Below the pieces are notes generated by a model. It was not told the DNA's origin and did no database searches. It worked only from the letters and a program-made list of their open reading frames with translations. Of a stretch of 64,000 nucleotides of DNA, positions 24,250-36,400 are shown piece by piece. The first letter of the stretch is position 1. Each line of letters opens with the position of its first letter. The stretch lies in the NCBI GenBank assembly GCA_001939145.1, contig LSRX01000165.1, forward strand, positions 276,033 to 340,032. The letters run 5' to 3'. The position numbers and the translations under genes are program-made. The stretch is from Symbiodinium microadriaticum. Lineage: Eukaryota; Sar; Dinophyceae; Suessiales; Symbiodiniaceae.

Positions 24250-27200
24250 ATCGAGGGGAATGTTTGGAATCTCGATGCAAGCGTGGGATCCCGCTGAACC
24301 TTCCAAGTCTCCGAACTCATTGGCATCAACTGCCTCCTCCTTCATGCCGGGCTCTCAGATGTCACTTGCAGACTCGGCTTGCTGCCGGCGAAGCGAAGGA
24401 CTCCACGTGGGCCACGCGGGGGGCCCAAGAGCATTGGGCACGGATGCATCTGCCCTCGGAGCCCACTTGCGACCACGGTTATGTCGTTTCCGCCAGGTCG
24501 CCTTTGCACTTGTCTTTCCCACTTTGGGTAGGTACGACCTTGCTATCGTCACCAAGGTGCATTCGCAGCGTTCCACTGACGCTGACGGTCGCTGAATGGT
24601 TTAGTTTATCATGATCCATGTCGCCAAGTTCTTTGATGGCCATTGATTCTGTCAGAATGTGCGATTGGAAGCATTGCTAGAGAGACAGTTGCTGAGATGC
24701 TGTGGCATCAAGAGGGCCTGCTCAGTGAAGCTGACATATGCCCACTGCCACAGCAGGACTCACAACTGCAACTTGCTTCTCAATTCAAGAGCATCCTCCA
24801 GCTACACCGGACCTATGCCAGAATGAGAATTACAATCGCTTTTCATCACAAGTTTTCCGAAGCCGTTCTGCAACGAGACAAGTGAGAAGGCTTTCAATTT
24901 CAAGGCATGCTGAACCAGTTTCTTGTTGCAGATCAGGCAAGCTTATGATGACCATCGCAATCCTAGCATGCGAAGAACCTTAACCGTATTCTTTGCAAGT
25001 CTCTGTGACCTCCTGAGGAGCACACCGAGGCGACTGCTGCTCCCTCCTGCTGAAACCCTCTCACCATTTTTTGTTGAAGCTTTCAATCTATGTCTAGGTG
25101 AACCATTATGCTTGTTTTTTCAATCTGTGTCTAGATGGTTGCACAAGGCTTGTGTGCCGACTCCGCGATGGGAAGGGTTGGCTTGGCTGCATTTGTGCGC
25201 CAGCAGGCAGGGACGACCGGTCATCCAAGGTGACATCTCTAGCTCGAAAAATTAGGCCAGCGGCCGGAGCCTGGAAGCAAATAGATTGCTGGCCGCCCAT
25301 AGAAAAAAGGCGAACCGGAGATCTGGGCTGCCGCGCAAGGCCAAACGTGGCTAAACCTAAAGCATGGAGCTGGTCACGCACAGTTACTCCAGCTGCAGAG
25401 CAGACTGCTTTTTAGCCGCGTGCATTCGCAGATTTTGAAAGCCGGACTAGATGCCATGTCAATGTCGATCACGGAACAGACAGATCCTTTGGGCAATAAA
25501 CGCTCCCAAATGGAGCTGACACAATCCGGTAAGCAGGGGGTAGTTCGAATTCACAGTCTTGCCCAAAGAATTTACTTCCCCCTGCAGTCGGGTGGTAACC
25601 ATGGATTCGATTCAGGATTACGATTATGTTTCTGGATGCTACATAGGCGGTGCAACTTTGTGTGCAATGCGCTAGACACGCAATAACCACTGCTGCTGGA
25701 ATGCTGGGGGCCCAGCAGTGCCGAGACCTCGCGTGTGTGTGGTTGGAGCATGTGGGAAGAGCATGTCGGCCAGGTTGGGTTGCAAGGGCTTCCTTGGTCA
25801 GACCGACTTCTGGAGAGAGGAAGGTGCCAGGGCTGGTTCGGGTATTATGTTCACATTGAGTTCAGCGAGAAGAGCTCGACAGGCGATGCTCCGATTCTGA
25901 AGCCTGGGCCTTGCGATGCGATTTTGCGTGCTCTGGAGTGGCTGTCTCTTAGGTTTGACTTCGGCTGGCTGGAGGCTCACAGCGATGAGGCGGGTGTGCT
26001 CAGTGCAGGGTCTGCCAGGCCTGTGGAGTTCGCATAGCCAAGTGACCAAGTGTGTCAGGCAGTCCGAAGAGCCACAGCTTGGCTGCCGCACATCGGTGTC
26101 GAGCCAAGCCGTGTCGCCACACCCCTAGTGAACGGAAGCCTCCTGGCGTGGTGTCTCATGCCGGCAACTGTCCAGGATGTGGACACCAAACCCCTCTCCA
26201 CGGAGCGCCGCTGATCTGCAGACTGCTCCTGCAATCATGCAGCATGCTGGCAGGAAGGAGCCAGGATATTCCGAGCAGATGCCAACCGGACCTTTCGCAG
26301 TGAGCAGCCATCTCAATTAGTTGAGCGGTGTGATTGGTGCATGGTTGTGCATATGTGACATCCCCTGACAAGCAAGGCCGAATCGTCTCGTCTGTATCAA
26401 GCTGCTCTCCTTTTCTGCAGGGGCGCTAGAGTCATCGCAGCACCCTCTCCCTCTCTGCTCTGCTGACGCAAATCGCTTCATGGCCCACTCTCACTCAGCA
26501 GCAGAAGTTCGGAGACTACCAGCAGTCCCTCGGGCCCTTTCCCCAGAACGCCTTAAGCCTTGGGCGCAATTTGAGCACTGGTACGGCGATGTCCAAGGTA
26601 CGTTGCAGGCTTGCTCCTGCTCTTCTTCGACCCAGCCACCTGCTTCAAGGCCTGAGCCCGAAGTTAGAGTCTTGGTGCAGCTTCGATGCTTCGATGAGAT
26701 GTTTTTCGGCTGTTATGGCAGGTCTTGACTGTCCTCAACGACAGTCCGAAGTACCTGCCTGGATACTGGCGTGGAGAGGCCAAGTTATGCCGACAAGGGC
26801 TGCTACGCAGAACATGGCGAACACACAACGCGCATGAGCCGCCAGAGGCAACTGCCTGCGCGGTTGATGGGTATGTGTGCGAGAGTTTGCTGAAGCAGCC
26901 TGTCAGACAACGCTTAAAGGACTCAGTCAGCATGTTGTGTGCGGCTCACCGCGTAGTCTTGAATGACTACCGGGATGTCCCATGTTGACAGGAGCTTGGA
27001 TTGCTCCCAGAGACCTTCGTGCAGAAGTGGTTTGCCGGGTGTGGATCCAAGACATTTGGGTTGGCAAAGGAAAAGCAGCCACTGTGTTGGGTAGTGTGGG
27101 ATCGTGCTTTCTCAGGATCTGCTAAGAGGATCCTGTGCTGCAGGCTCTGCATCCACCATCTTCCCTACGGCATCCTTTTCGACTTTCTGGTACCTGCGGC

Positions 27201-29800
27201 ATGGCTTCTCCCGCTCCTTCGCCAACCGCAGGTTCGTGTCAGGGAGAGACTGGCTTCCGTGTTGAATGTCAGGACAACTTCTTCGAATCAGGCAACTCCT
27301 ATTTGACACGAGCCCAGATGTCCGACTGCGGTGTGGCAGGTTCGAGTGCCATTGGAGACAAGCGTGTGAATCGACTCGAGGTTTCAGTTCTTTCTGGCCT
27401 TCTTTGATGAGTTTGAGGCCTCGCGTCGTTTTTTTTTTTTGTTTCACTTTCGCGATGTGTTGATACTGCTGTACTGTAGTATAACTCTTGTGACAGGCCG
27501 AGATCCTGAATGCCGCCAACAATCCCGAAGTCCGGCTCCGAGTTCGACGAGTCTGGTTGGCAAACGAGGAAGTTTCTGGCAAGACAGGCAAACATGCTGA
27601 TACGCTTCGAATCAGCCCCGCAAGAGCGCCTGGCCAACGTTGTTCAGGCTTGGCTGCACGGTTACAGCTTGTATACTTTTGCTCATGCAGTCAGTAGCAG
27701 TGTGGTTGGTGCAGTGGTGCTGGTGGTGTGGCTGTGGCATGGCGTGGCGTGGCAATGCAGGTGGAGTGGAGGTGTGGGTGTTTGTGGCAGTGAATCCACA
27801 GCGATTTTGTGGCGCTGGTTCCGATGCTGATGCTGTTTCGTGATGTTTCGTGGTAGCTGCCTGTTGTTGCTGCTGATGCTGGTGCTGATCGTCTTGCTGC
27901 TGCATGCTGCTGCCCTGTGTTGTCCTTGCTGCAGCTGCTCTCATTGTTGCCGTGCAGGCAGCGACTGAGGAAAGGTATGTCGGGAGAGTGAAATCGTCAG
28001 CTCTTGAGACGTGGCGTGTTCATTGCTGTGTCGTGCAAGGTCAGACCTGTCTGTTTGTGATCTTGCAAGGCTGGATGTTCATCGGTGCCGCATTACAGCC
28101 TTCCAGGACTAATTCGACAAGCGCCACTGACGCCGATGTGCAGAGTAGCGATGAGTACCGCGCCAGGACACGCTGTCAAGAAGGCTCCAAAGTGCGAACG
28201 AAGGTATGTGGCCAGCCTGGCGAAGTTTTGGGCCCCTCACCCTCTCACCATTTCCGACAGACGACAGGCGTAACATATGCTGCAAGGCAAAAAGCGGACG
28301 ATGACATTACGTTCTCGGATGAGGAGGATGGATGACATGTCGCTGATAACGAAAATTGAATGGGCTCTTATGTGACATTGTGTGCACGTCTGTTGGCCGG
28401 CTTTACAAGCATCACAAGCTCACAAATGCTGGACCGATCCATTGTCCCCTGCCTTCCAGCAAGAGCAAAGGTAGAGCACGAGCGCATTTCTGCATTAGGA
28501 CACGTCGCAGATTTTTGTGATCGTTCTTGGACTGAAAGACCACGTGCGCGACAATAAGCCTGGCAGCTTTTGACCTTGGCAAGAATTGCATGGCTTCCAG
28601 GCTCAGGCGCCGTCGGGTCCGTCCAGTGCTGTAGGAGCGCACTACCTTCGTACAGCAGTATTTTAGCATGGAGCAAACCAGTCTGAACATCTTGTGTTCC
28701 TCCCTTCTCGGCACCCCGAGTGTGCTTCCGTTGCCAATGTCAGGCTGAGCCCCTTGTCGTCTTGAGGCCTGTAACCGTCACCAAAGCTCTTGCACTTTTG
28801 GAATCGCTACGTTGAAAGGATGCTGCCACGGCCACTTCCGAGTCTTAGCAATGAGAAGACTCGAGCTTGGAAGCCAGGCGCGGGATGGCCTTCATCGGGG
28901 TCAACTGAAGAGGTGTAATCATTGCTGAGATGCGAAAGCCCTTGGCCCAAGATGTCAAGCCATATGGTTCGTGCAACAAGCCGACTTATCAGTACAGCGA
29001 ACCTTCACCCACTGCTCACGGTGATCTAAAGACCAGAAGAAGAAGAAGAAGCTCCCCAGCGAGTATCAGCGAGTCCAAGAATTCATGGACCAAAGTTTCC
29101 GGTTGCAGCAGGCTGGCTCATGCTGCTGCAATTCTGGTGAGCGTGTTGTCTAGCAATATTTTTTCGGAACTGATGCACACGAACGGTAAGAACGGCACAT
29201 TGCAAGTGCCGGACAGCTGGTAGAAGCTCGAAAGAGCCATGGTGCATGGCGCAGCTTTGCCTGGAGTCATTCTCTGGGTGGTGTGCTGGGCCTATGACGG
29301 AAACACACCGCTTGTGTATCCTTGTAGGACGATTGACTTAGTAGTCCAAGGTTCGGTGCGACTTCAGATGCAGTGGATCCTGCCGCAACAAAGGTGCATG
29401 AGCTCACTGGCAGCCACTTGGCGACTGACATTCATGAGCTGGAGCGCGTTTCCTTGTGCACTCACGGCCCCTTGTCACTTGGATAGCTTGCCTCGCGTTG
29501 CTTTGCGACGCTGAGGCAATTTCGATTCAACTGTCCGTCACTTGATATCTGAACTGGTTGGTTGGTCTTCGATGATGACTTGTGATGACCGGCAAGATCT
29601 GCTACCGTCTCGAAAGCAAGTCTAGGGCTTCTTGGCTTCTTACACCCGTTTCAGGCAACGGCCACGAGATGCCATGGTTTGCGATGAACTCAGCATCGGA
29701 CCGGCCAGGCTGCACAATCAAACCAGCACAATCCCACAATCCAGCATCCCGTCCTTCCTGCATTTCACTAGCTTGATCTGGTCGGAGTGAAAAGCAATTT
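24250..29800. other. region of scattered exon-like segments, gene(s) not resolved
   Basis: Several + strand pieces look coding but could not be joined: 25855-26037 (IEFSEKSSTGDAPILKPG, ALEWLSLRFDFGWLEAHSDE), 26725-26985 (LNDSPKYLPGYWRGEAK), 27000-27100 (ETFVQKWFAGCGSKTFG), 27497-27615 (AEILNAANNPEVRLRVRRVW), a probable last exon 28253-28335 (TTGVTYAARQKADDD, ITFSDEEDG, stop), and 29025-29095 (KDQKKKKKLPSEYQRVQEFM). They may belong to one or two multi-exon genes whose families I do not recognise. Confidence 0.4.
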
Positions 29801-29970
29801 CTATAAACAGAATGAATGCATCACCGCGATCACCCGAAGTCTTTGCTGAACATGTCATCCAATTCAGCTAGCGCATCGACGCCAAAGCATCTGCAAAGCG
29901 AGCATGGTCATGACGGGTCGTCCTAGAAAGCATTGCCGAAAGCAGTGCCAGCGCGTTGGTGAAATTTGAG

Positions 29971-32934
29971 GTGAAGTTCCATGCGCCGTGGTGTGGGCAC
30001 TGCAAAAAGTTGGCCCCGGTGTGGGAAAAGCTCGCTGAGAAGCTGGAAGGCGCAGCTCTCGCAGGACGCGCTGTGGACGCTTTCCATGTGAGCGGATGGA
30101 GCCGCGCAGGTACGGTTGCATTGGCCAAAGTGGATGCAACCGTGGAGGACTCGGTTTGAACATGTTGAATAGGCTTTGCAGCTTTCTGGCCCATGCTTTT
30201 CTGCGAAATAGTTGACAGATCGCGAAGCATGGCAGGAAGGTTTGGCCTACGAGTGGGAGATCGAAGGCACCGAATATAGTTCGATTGTACTACATCTTCA
30301 CCGCTGGCTCAGAGGCTATCCTACGCTGATCCTTGTTTCAGACGGCCACCGCTACAGGTTCCGAGGATCGAGGCAAGCCTTCGGCTTTTGCGAAGCGGTG
30401 CGAGCATGCCGGCTGCTTCGGGCTGGCAGGACACTGGATAGCTTGGAAGCCTTCGCGGCTGGAGGGTACCGAGAACTTCCACAGGCCCGGCCACTGGGCA
30501 GCGGTCAGCAGCTTGTGCGTTTGGAAGCGACACGAGTGAGCGTAAGAGGGCCCGCCCATGGGAGAACACTGCGTGCGAGTGAGGAGTCGCCACACAGCGA
30601 GGCCGCAAGAGGAGCGATGGGCGCATTCGGCAAACCTGTCTGACATGATCGATGGCATTCGATGGCAGCGGGTATTGGCACGCCCGGAGGCCCTGACACG
30701 TTTGGGGGGCCAGACGTTGTGGCACTGTCAGGCCATTGTATGCACTTGTCGCGCAAGAGAAGCCGCCGAAGTGCTTGGCCGGAAGGTAACTTTGACTCGG
30801 TGGTAAGAGTGCCAGCCGCGACCGTGTAGGGACCTTGCGATGCAGCTTCTTAATCCCTTGAACGTGTCCGACGAGCTTTGCATCCGGCGCCGAAGGCTCG
30901 TTGTCTTCTATCTTCGTGGCTGTGGGCATTGCAGGAGAGAGCCATCAGATAGCGAAAGATCGCTCGAGCTTCCGGTGCCTCACAAGACTTGCACTTGTGC
31001 AGGGACATGGAAGGCACATGGAGCGCTTTGGCCAAAGAGCTGAAGGACAAGGCCGGAGTTACCAGGCTGTGATGTGAATGCGAGATCAGCCTCGCAGCCT
31101 TGCAGGTAGTGGTGGCGAGTGTAGATGCTCTTGCGAACCGCCCCCTCGCAGAGCTTTGGGCAGTGGAGCGCTTCCCAACCATCAAGCTTGTCCGAGGCAC
31201 TGCCCGTGATTCGACATCCAACACTGTAGCAAAGCTCCACTCAGTCAGCGCCAAAGGCGCAGAGGAAAACGAAGCATGCACGTCCCACCATCAAAAGCCA
31301 CCGGTCACGAAAGCTGCCTCCCAAAAGCTTCGTGTGAAGTCAGCTTTGCTGTTCAGGACCCGGCCCCCCCCCCGATTTCGAGCCAAGCTCGGGGCCCCCT
31401 GCATGGAGCATGAATGAGCGTTGTCGGACAGCGCCCGTCGGCTGGTTTGTGCTTCGTCCCCTCCACACCCTGCATCCTCCGTTGTTGCTGGGATGCCGCT
31501 CGCCAAAGAGAAGACAAGGCCAGGCTCTGGGAGGATATCCCGGATGGAAGGCGACTGCTACAAAGTAAACGTCTGAGAGGGCAGGGGCGGCAGGGGTGTG
31601 CGAAGGCCTTCGGCGCATCTCTGCAACTCCGACCCACGGTACATCACTGTGCTCGTGGGATAGCTTCCGAGCATGGCTCCGTGGAATATGTTCCGAAATG
31701 GAGGCAAACGAAACTTCGACGAAGCTTTGACGAGCCATGAAGCTTGCTGTAAGGGCATTGTTTCCAAAGGCAGTTTGTGGGCCTTCAGCATTGTCTGTTC
31801 AGGTGGACAGGTGTATGATTTCGAGGGCGCTCGGACTGTGGAGGACCTGAAGGCGTGAATCGAGTGCATTCCCCATGCCCAATGTTTTCCCTGACTGCAG
31901 TTGAAAGGCCTTTACGCTGGAGGGATTCAGCTTGCTGGACTCCTCTCCGCTGCCACCACTGGAAGCAGGAACAGCTAAGCAAGGCTTGCTGGGCCACGGT
32001 ACGTTGCGTTGTGGGTGGTCTCCTGACAGACAAGCGACATCAGATGCCATTCTGACAAGATGTGAATGTGGGACTGTTGCGGTATGTGGCCTAAAACCTT
32101 ATTTTACTGACAGGCTGTTGTTTACGGGTTGTTCTCATGGGTCTCTCCGAGTACGTGCTGCCTCGTCAAACGGCAGAATATTTCTGCTATGTCGTGCCGG
32201 ACCATATTCTGCTATGTCGTGCCGGGCTTATTGGAATCGGATGCGCACCATTTCAGAGGCCCTGTCCCAAGGCGAAGCACAAAGAAGGTCGAAAGGCAGC
32301 AAGGCAGGTTTGGTCGGGTCGAGCGACTTACTCGCTGCCTCGATCCCTGGGATGCCATGCTGGCTGCACCTTCCCCAGACGAGTGTACGCAGATTTGGCG
32401 GTAGCCTGAAAACTCTGGGCGAAGATGCCCGAAGCCTCTCAAGTGAACCCTGCCTGCGCACATCACCCTGTTTTTGGTGCAACATGTACCCACAAGAGTG
32501 CGCCATGCATGCAGGTGGTCAGAAGTAGGTCCAAGTAGGTTTATGTAGGTTTTGTAGTTTCCAGACAATCGCCGGTTGTGGTGCTGTGGCAAACGGCACG
32601 TGCGCTGAGTATATGGCACCGTCCAGCAAATCAGGCTAAGGGATGCGTGCTTCCTGTATCGATTTTTTGCAGTTTTTCGACAAGCGGCATGTGCAACCAA
32701 AGCCTCCTGCATGGAACGACTGCGGTTGCAGGTAACCACACTGCCGCTGCAGGAAACACTCAAGCGAGTCAGCTGCACTTTGTCCTGGTGTTTGCAGCGT
32801 GTGCTACCTCACTACATTGTATTCAGGTGATTGGCTTCATCCTTGGAATGGTCTTTGCAGGATGCCTCTGGGTTTTGTACCTGCGCTTCAGGCACGGCAT
32901 CGCATCGGATATTTCATGGGCTCAACCCTGTTGA
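29971..32934 (+). CDS. PDI-like protein with two thioredoxin domains and a C-terminal membrane helix
   Basis: Probably a thiol-disulfide oxidoreductase of the secretory pathway that makes or rearranges disulfides. Domain 1 opens with [27 protein letters not shown] (29971-30049), then GC-AG 30050-30109, [17 protein letters not shown] 30154-30235, [14 protein letters not shown] 30267-30314, [22 protein letters not shown] 30373-30429, [18 protein letters not shown]. Domain 2: [12 protein letters not shown] (to 30934), GA-AG 30935-31002, [22 protein letters not shown] 31058-31105, [14 protein letters not shown] and [13 protein letters not shown] 31197-31802, [20 protein letters not shown] 31853-31907, [13 protein letters not shown]. 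The last exon near 32827-32934 has one membrane helix ([19 protein letters not shown]) and a short tail. Both CGHC sites are intact. The signal-peptide exon upstream of 29971 was not found, and some middle joins are open. Confidence 0.9.
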
Positions 32935-33431
32935 CATGTTGTTTTCGGCATGACTTCACGCTTCACCCACAATGAGCGCCCTTGTCCTGACAGTCGGAGT
33001 CCATCTGAGATCCAGATGCAAGCCACAAAGAGCACAAAGTCCGAATGAGCGGCATGAAAAGCATCGGTGCGTTGGCCTGTGGACAGCATGAGTATCCAGT
33101 AATTCCCTGAAGGCATAGGCTTGTGGTGATGTCCGCCTGTGGTGCAGGCTCGAATCACCTCGATGGCGAGGTTTGCCGCCTCAATTCTTTTTTTTTTCAT
33201 TTTGCCCATGGAAAAATGCCATCGGCAAGGATACTGAGACGAGCTCCGGCCAGTCACAGGTTATTCGCCAGCCAGGGTCCAAGGACTGGTGTTTTCGAGC
33301 GTAAGCTGCTGGCAGCTAGCACCGTCCGTGACGTATTTCGAAATTGTGTGACCCAGGTCAGAAGCGTCCTCGACAGGCAGCTTCGACAAAGCATGGTGTC
33401 TGATCATTCCAGTCGCGGTGCGATCTGGCAG
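32935..33431. other. short spacer between the PDI-like and prolyl-tRNA synthetase genes
   Basis: The two genes are at most about 500 bases apart. The region must hold the 3' end of one and the 5' leader or first exon of the other. The 148-codon frame starting at 33123 overlaps the first recognised synthetase exon in another frame and is probably not real. Confidence 0.4.
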
Positions 33432-36400
33432 GAAGATACGAAAGGAATTTCTGCAAGCAAGTCGACTGACTTCGCTGCGTGGTATACGCAGGCCGGTCCA
33501 GACAAACATTCAAGCCGAGGGTGTCCAAGTCACTGCTGTTGTTACAGGTCATCACGCGTTCTGAAATGATTGAATACTACGACGTGAGTGGGTGCTGCTC
33601 CCCACTCGAAGTATGCTGACGGCGGAAGTGTCAATTGCCAGCTTCTAGACATAGGATACCTGGGAGGTGCTACATCTTGCGACCATGGTCCTTCTTCATC
33701 TGGCAGGAAGTCTCTAGATGGTTGCAGACTGAGGACAGGAGCAACAGAAGCCTAAGCTTTGCCCCGATGTAGCTCGCTGAGCGCTCCGCTCAGGCTTGAC
33801 CGCAAGATCCAAGCGATTGGTGTTCAGAACGCTTACTTTCCATGCTTTGTGAGCCAGGAGAGATATCACTGCAACTGAAAGCTTTTTTTTTTGAAGTGTG
33901 AGCGGATCGTGTATGCAAACGCAAACGCACGCAGACAGGAGGCGCTTTCAGCCGAAGAGGATCATTTGGAGGGGTTTTCTCCAGAGGCTCGGTTTTTGCT
34001 CCCCACCCTCCTCCCGTTCATAGTTTTTTTGGGGAAGCAGTGTCGACTGGAGGTCGCATGGGTTACCAGATCGGGGACTTCGGATCTGACGAAGCCGGTG
34101 CCACCTTCCGTTTTCTGCCCTCGTACGTGCTCCCTGTGATGCGTGCAGATTGCCATACGGCCGACGAGTGAGACCATCATGTTTGCATGCTCAGGCTTTC
34201 GCTGAGAAAAAGTTCTGTTGGGATGCATGCAGCTGAGGTATCCATCGTTTGCCAAGTGGATTCGATCTCACAGGGACCTCCCCCTGTGCCAGTCTCATGA
34301 ACATGTGGCAGTCGGGATGGTGAGACATGATGAGATTCTGTGAGCCCAGGCAGCTGAACCAATGGACCAATGTCGTGCGATGGCACCTGGCCTGAAGTCA
34401 TCACGATCAGGTCTCTGTGCGAGACAGATTTGTGCAGGGAGTTCAAGCAGCCGACCCCCTTTCTTCGAACCCGGGAGTTCCTCTGGCAGGTGGGTCTTTT
34501 GTCGCCACATGTTTCCACCTCGATCTCTCAGTCCTTGTGGCAGGAAGGCCACACGGCACATGCCACGGAGGTGGAAGCAACAAACCTCGTGAGATCAGCG
34601 CTTGATCTGTACTCGTGCGTGCAGCCTGACTGCAAGCACGAAGCCCATTGTCGCAGACTGCATCTATCGTAGCCACTCCTAGCTGCCTCACGAGGTACAC
34701 GGACCTTCTGGCACTGCCTGTCATCAAGGGAGTGAAGTCCGTTGAGGTAGATCTCGATTCATCGGTGTCGTTCCGTGTGGGCTTTTTGCGGTCAGGAGAA
34801 GTTTGCAGGGAGCGTGTACACAGAAACGCTTGAAGCCTTCATCCCGGAAACTGGACGCGGAATTCAGGCAAGCTCCCCTCACATCCACATGAGCCATGGC
34901 ACTCCTCATGTTTCCGAGTAGGCAGCAACATCTCACTACCTGGGCCAGAACTTTGCCAGAATGCGCGGGCACCTGGCGGCCGTGAGTTTGAAGGAGCTGT
35001 GAAGATTCGGTGAATAATTGCATTACATATCATGCAGGTTCGGAATTCGCTTCGAGGATGACGCAGGACAGAAGCAGCTTGTGCATCAGCAGGACTCTTG
35101 GCGCCAGAGAACACGATAAATGCTCGTGAATTCGGCGCTGCCAAGGACCTGTTGGGGTTTCACCACTCGCTGCATCGGCATCATGATCATGGTCATGGCC
35201 CTCCATCCCAAGCTGTCTCGTTTAATTGGGCGGCAGAATGATCGAGTTTCGAGGTCCACGGTGACGACAAGGGCCTAGTCTTGCCCCCACGGGTGGCTCC
35301 GACGCAGGCCATCAGGTGCCTAGATTGACCCCTCAGTTGCATGATCTTGCATGCCTGTGGCAGGCCGTTCTGATTCCAATTCCAGGAAGCGAGGGTGCAG
35401 GCCGTAGTGGGCGAGCACCTGCTGCCTATAACTCGCTCCACTCAGAGTGCATGTCGTGATCTGGCTTTCAGGAATGTCATTTCAACAGCCAAGCTCAGCA
35501 CCAGCTCACGTAGCAGACCAAGAAAACCCTGGAAAAGGTTCAGTCAGTATTGGCAATGAGCTGGCACAGCATCCTCGGTGTTGCTTTCGATGCTGGCTAC
35601 TCTGACATTCGCGCTGCATTCAAACGGCGTGTACTGGAGGCTCATCCCGACAAGGGAGGCAGCGCACATGAATTTCAAGAGATTATGTTCGCTTTTGAGA
35701 AAGCGACGTGTGCTGTACCTACCGACCGCTCCGTCGCGCGCAAATCTGCATCTACCACGCGTTCTTCCCAAGCAAAGGTGCCTGGTGCAAGCTGTCGCTT
35801 TGTCGGTCCACGATTCTCGAAGGTGTCGCGGAGCAGCTGCAGCATGCGGCAGTCCTGGAACGCGAAGCAAAACACAAAGTCCACGAAGGAAGCATCGAAA
35901 TCGTCGGGCCCACGTTTCGGGGGTCCATGGAGCAAACAGCGCATCCTTCGCCAACTTCATGCATGTCTGCAACGACTGCCTCGTGCGGACCGCCAAGTTG
36001 CACTGAAGAAGCATCTCAAGCAGCGCCACCGTTTGGAGCTGGAGACGTGGATAACTTCACACCCGCTGCGGGACAGTGTATGCCGGACCCCGGCAGAGAG
36101 GATGTCAGGAGCTGCTGTTTTCGGCCGCGATGTGGCTGAACTTGGTGCGGGCGGAGCCGCTGACAATGGAGAGATGCTGCTGGCAATTGCGGATGTATCT
36201 GAGCACTTCGACATCCAAGAAGTTGATGCAGATGTCGTATCCGACACAGGCCAACGACTTCGGAAAGGGATCATTAGGCGGAATATCAAGCGCCAGAAAA
36301 ATGACCCGCTGTATGTCGTCCTTGTCGTAATCAACAATCTAGAGCTGTTCTCAGCAGGCACGAATGACTTGGCAAAAGCAGTTGACCTGCACATTGCACT

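Noticed and set aside
27497..27615. AEILNAANNPEVRL as a sialate O-acetylesterase fragment
   Set aside because: Similarity is to a short, weak stretch recalled from memory; the GQSNM motif and other family blocks were not found nearby.
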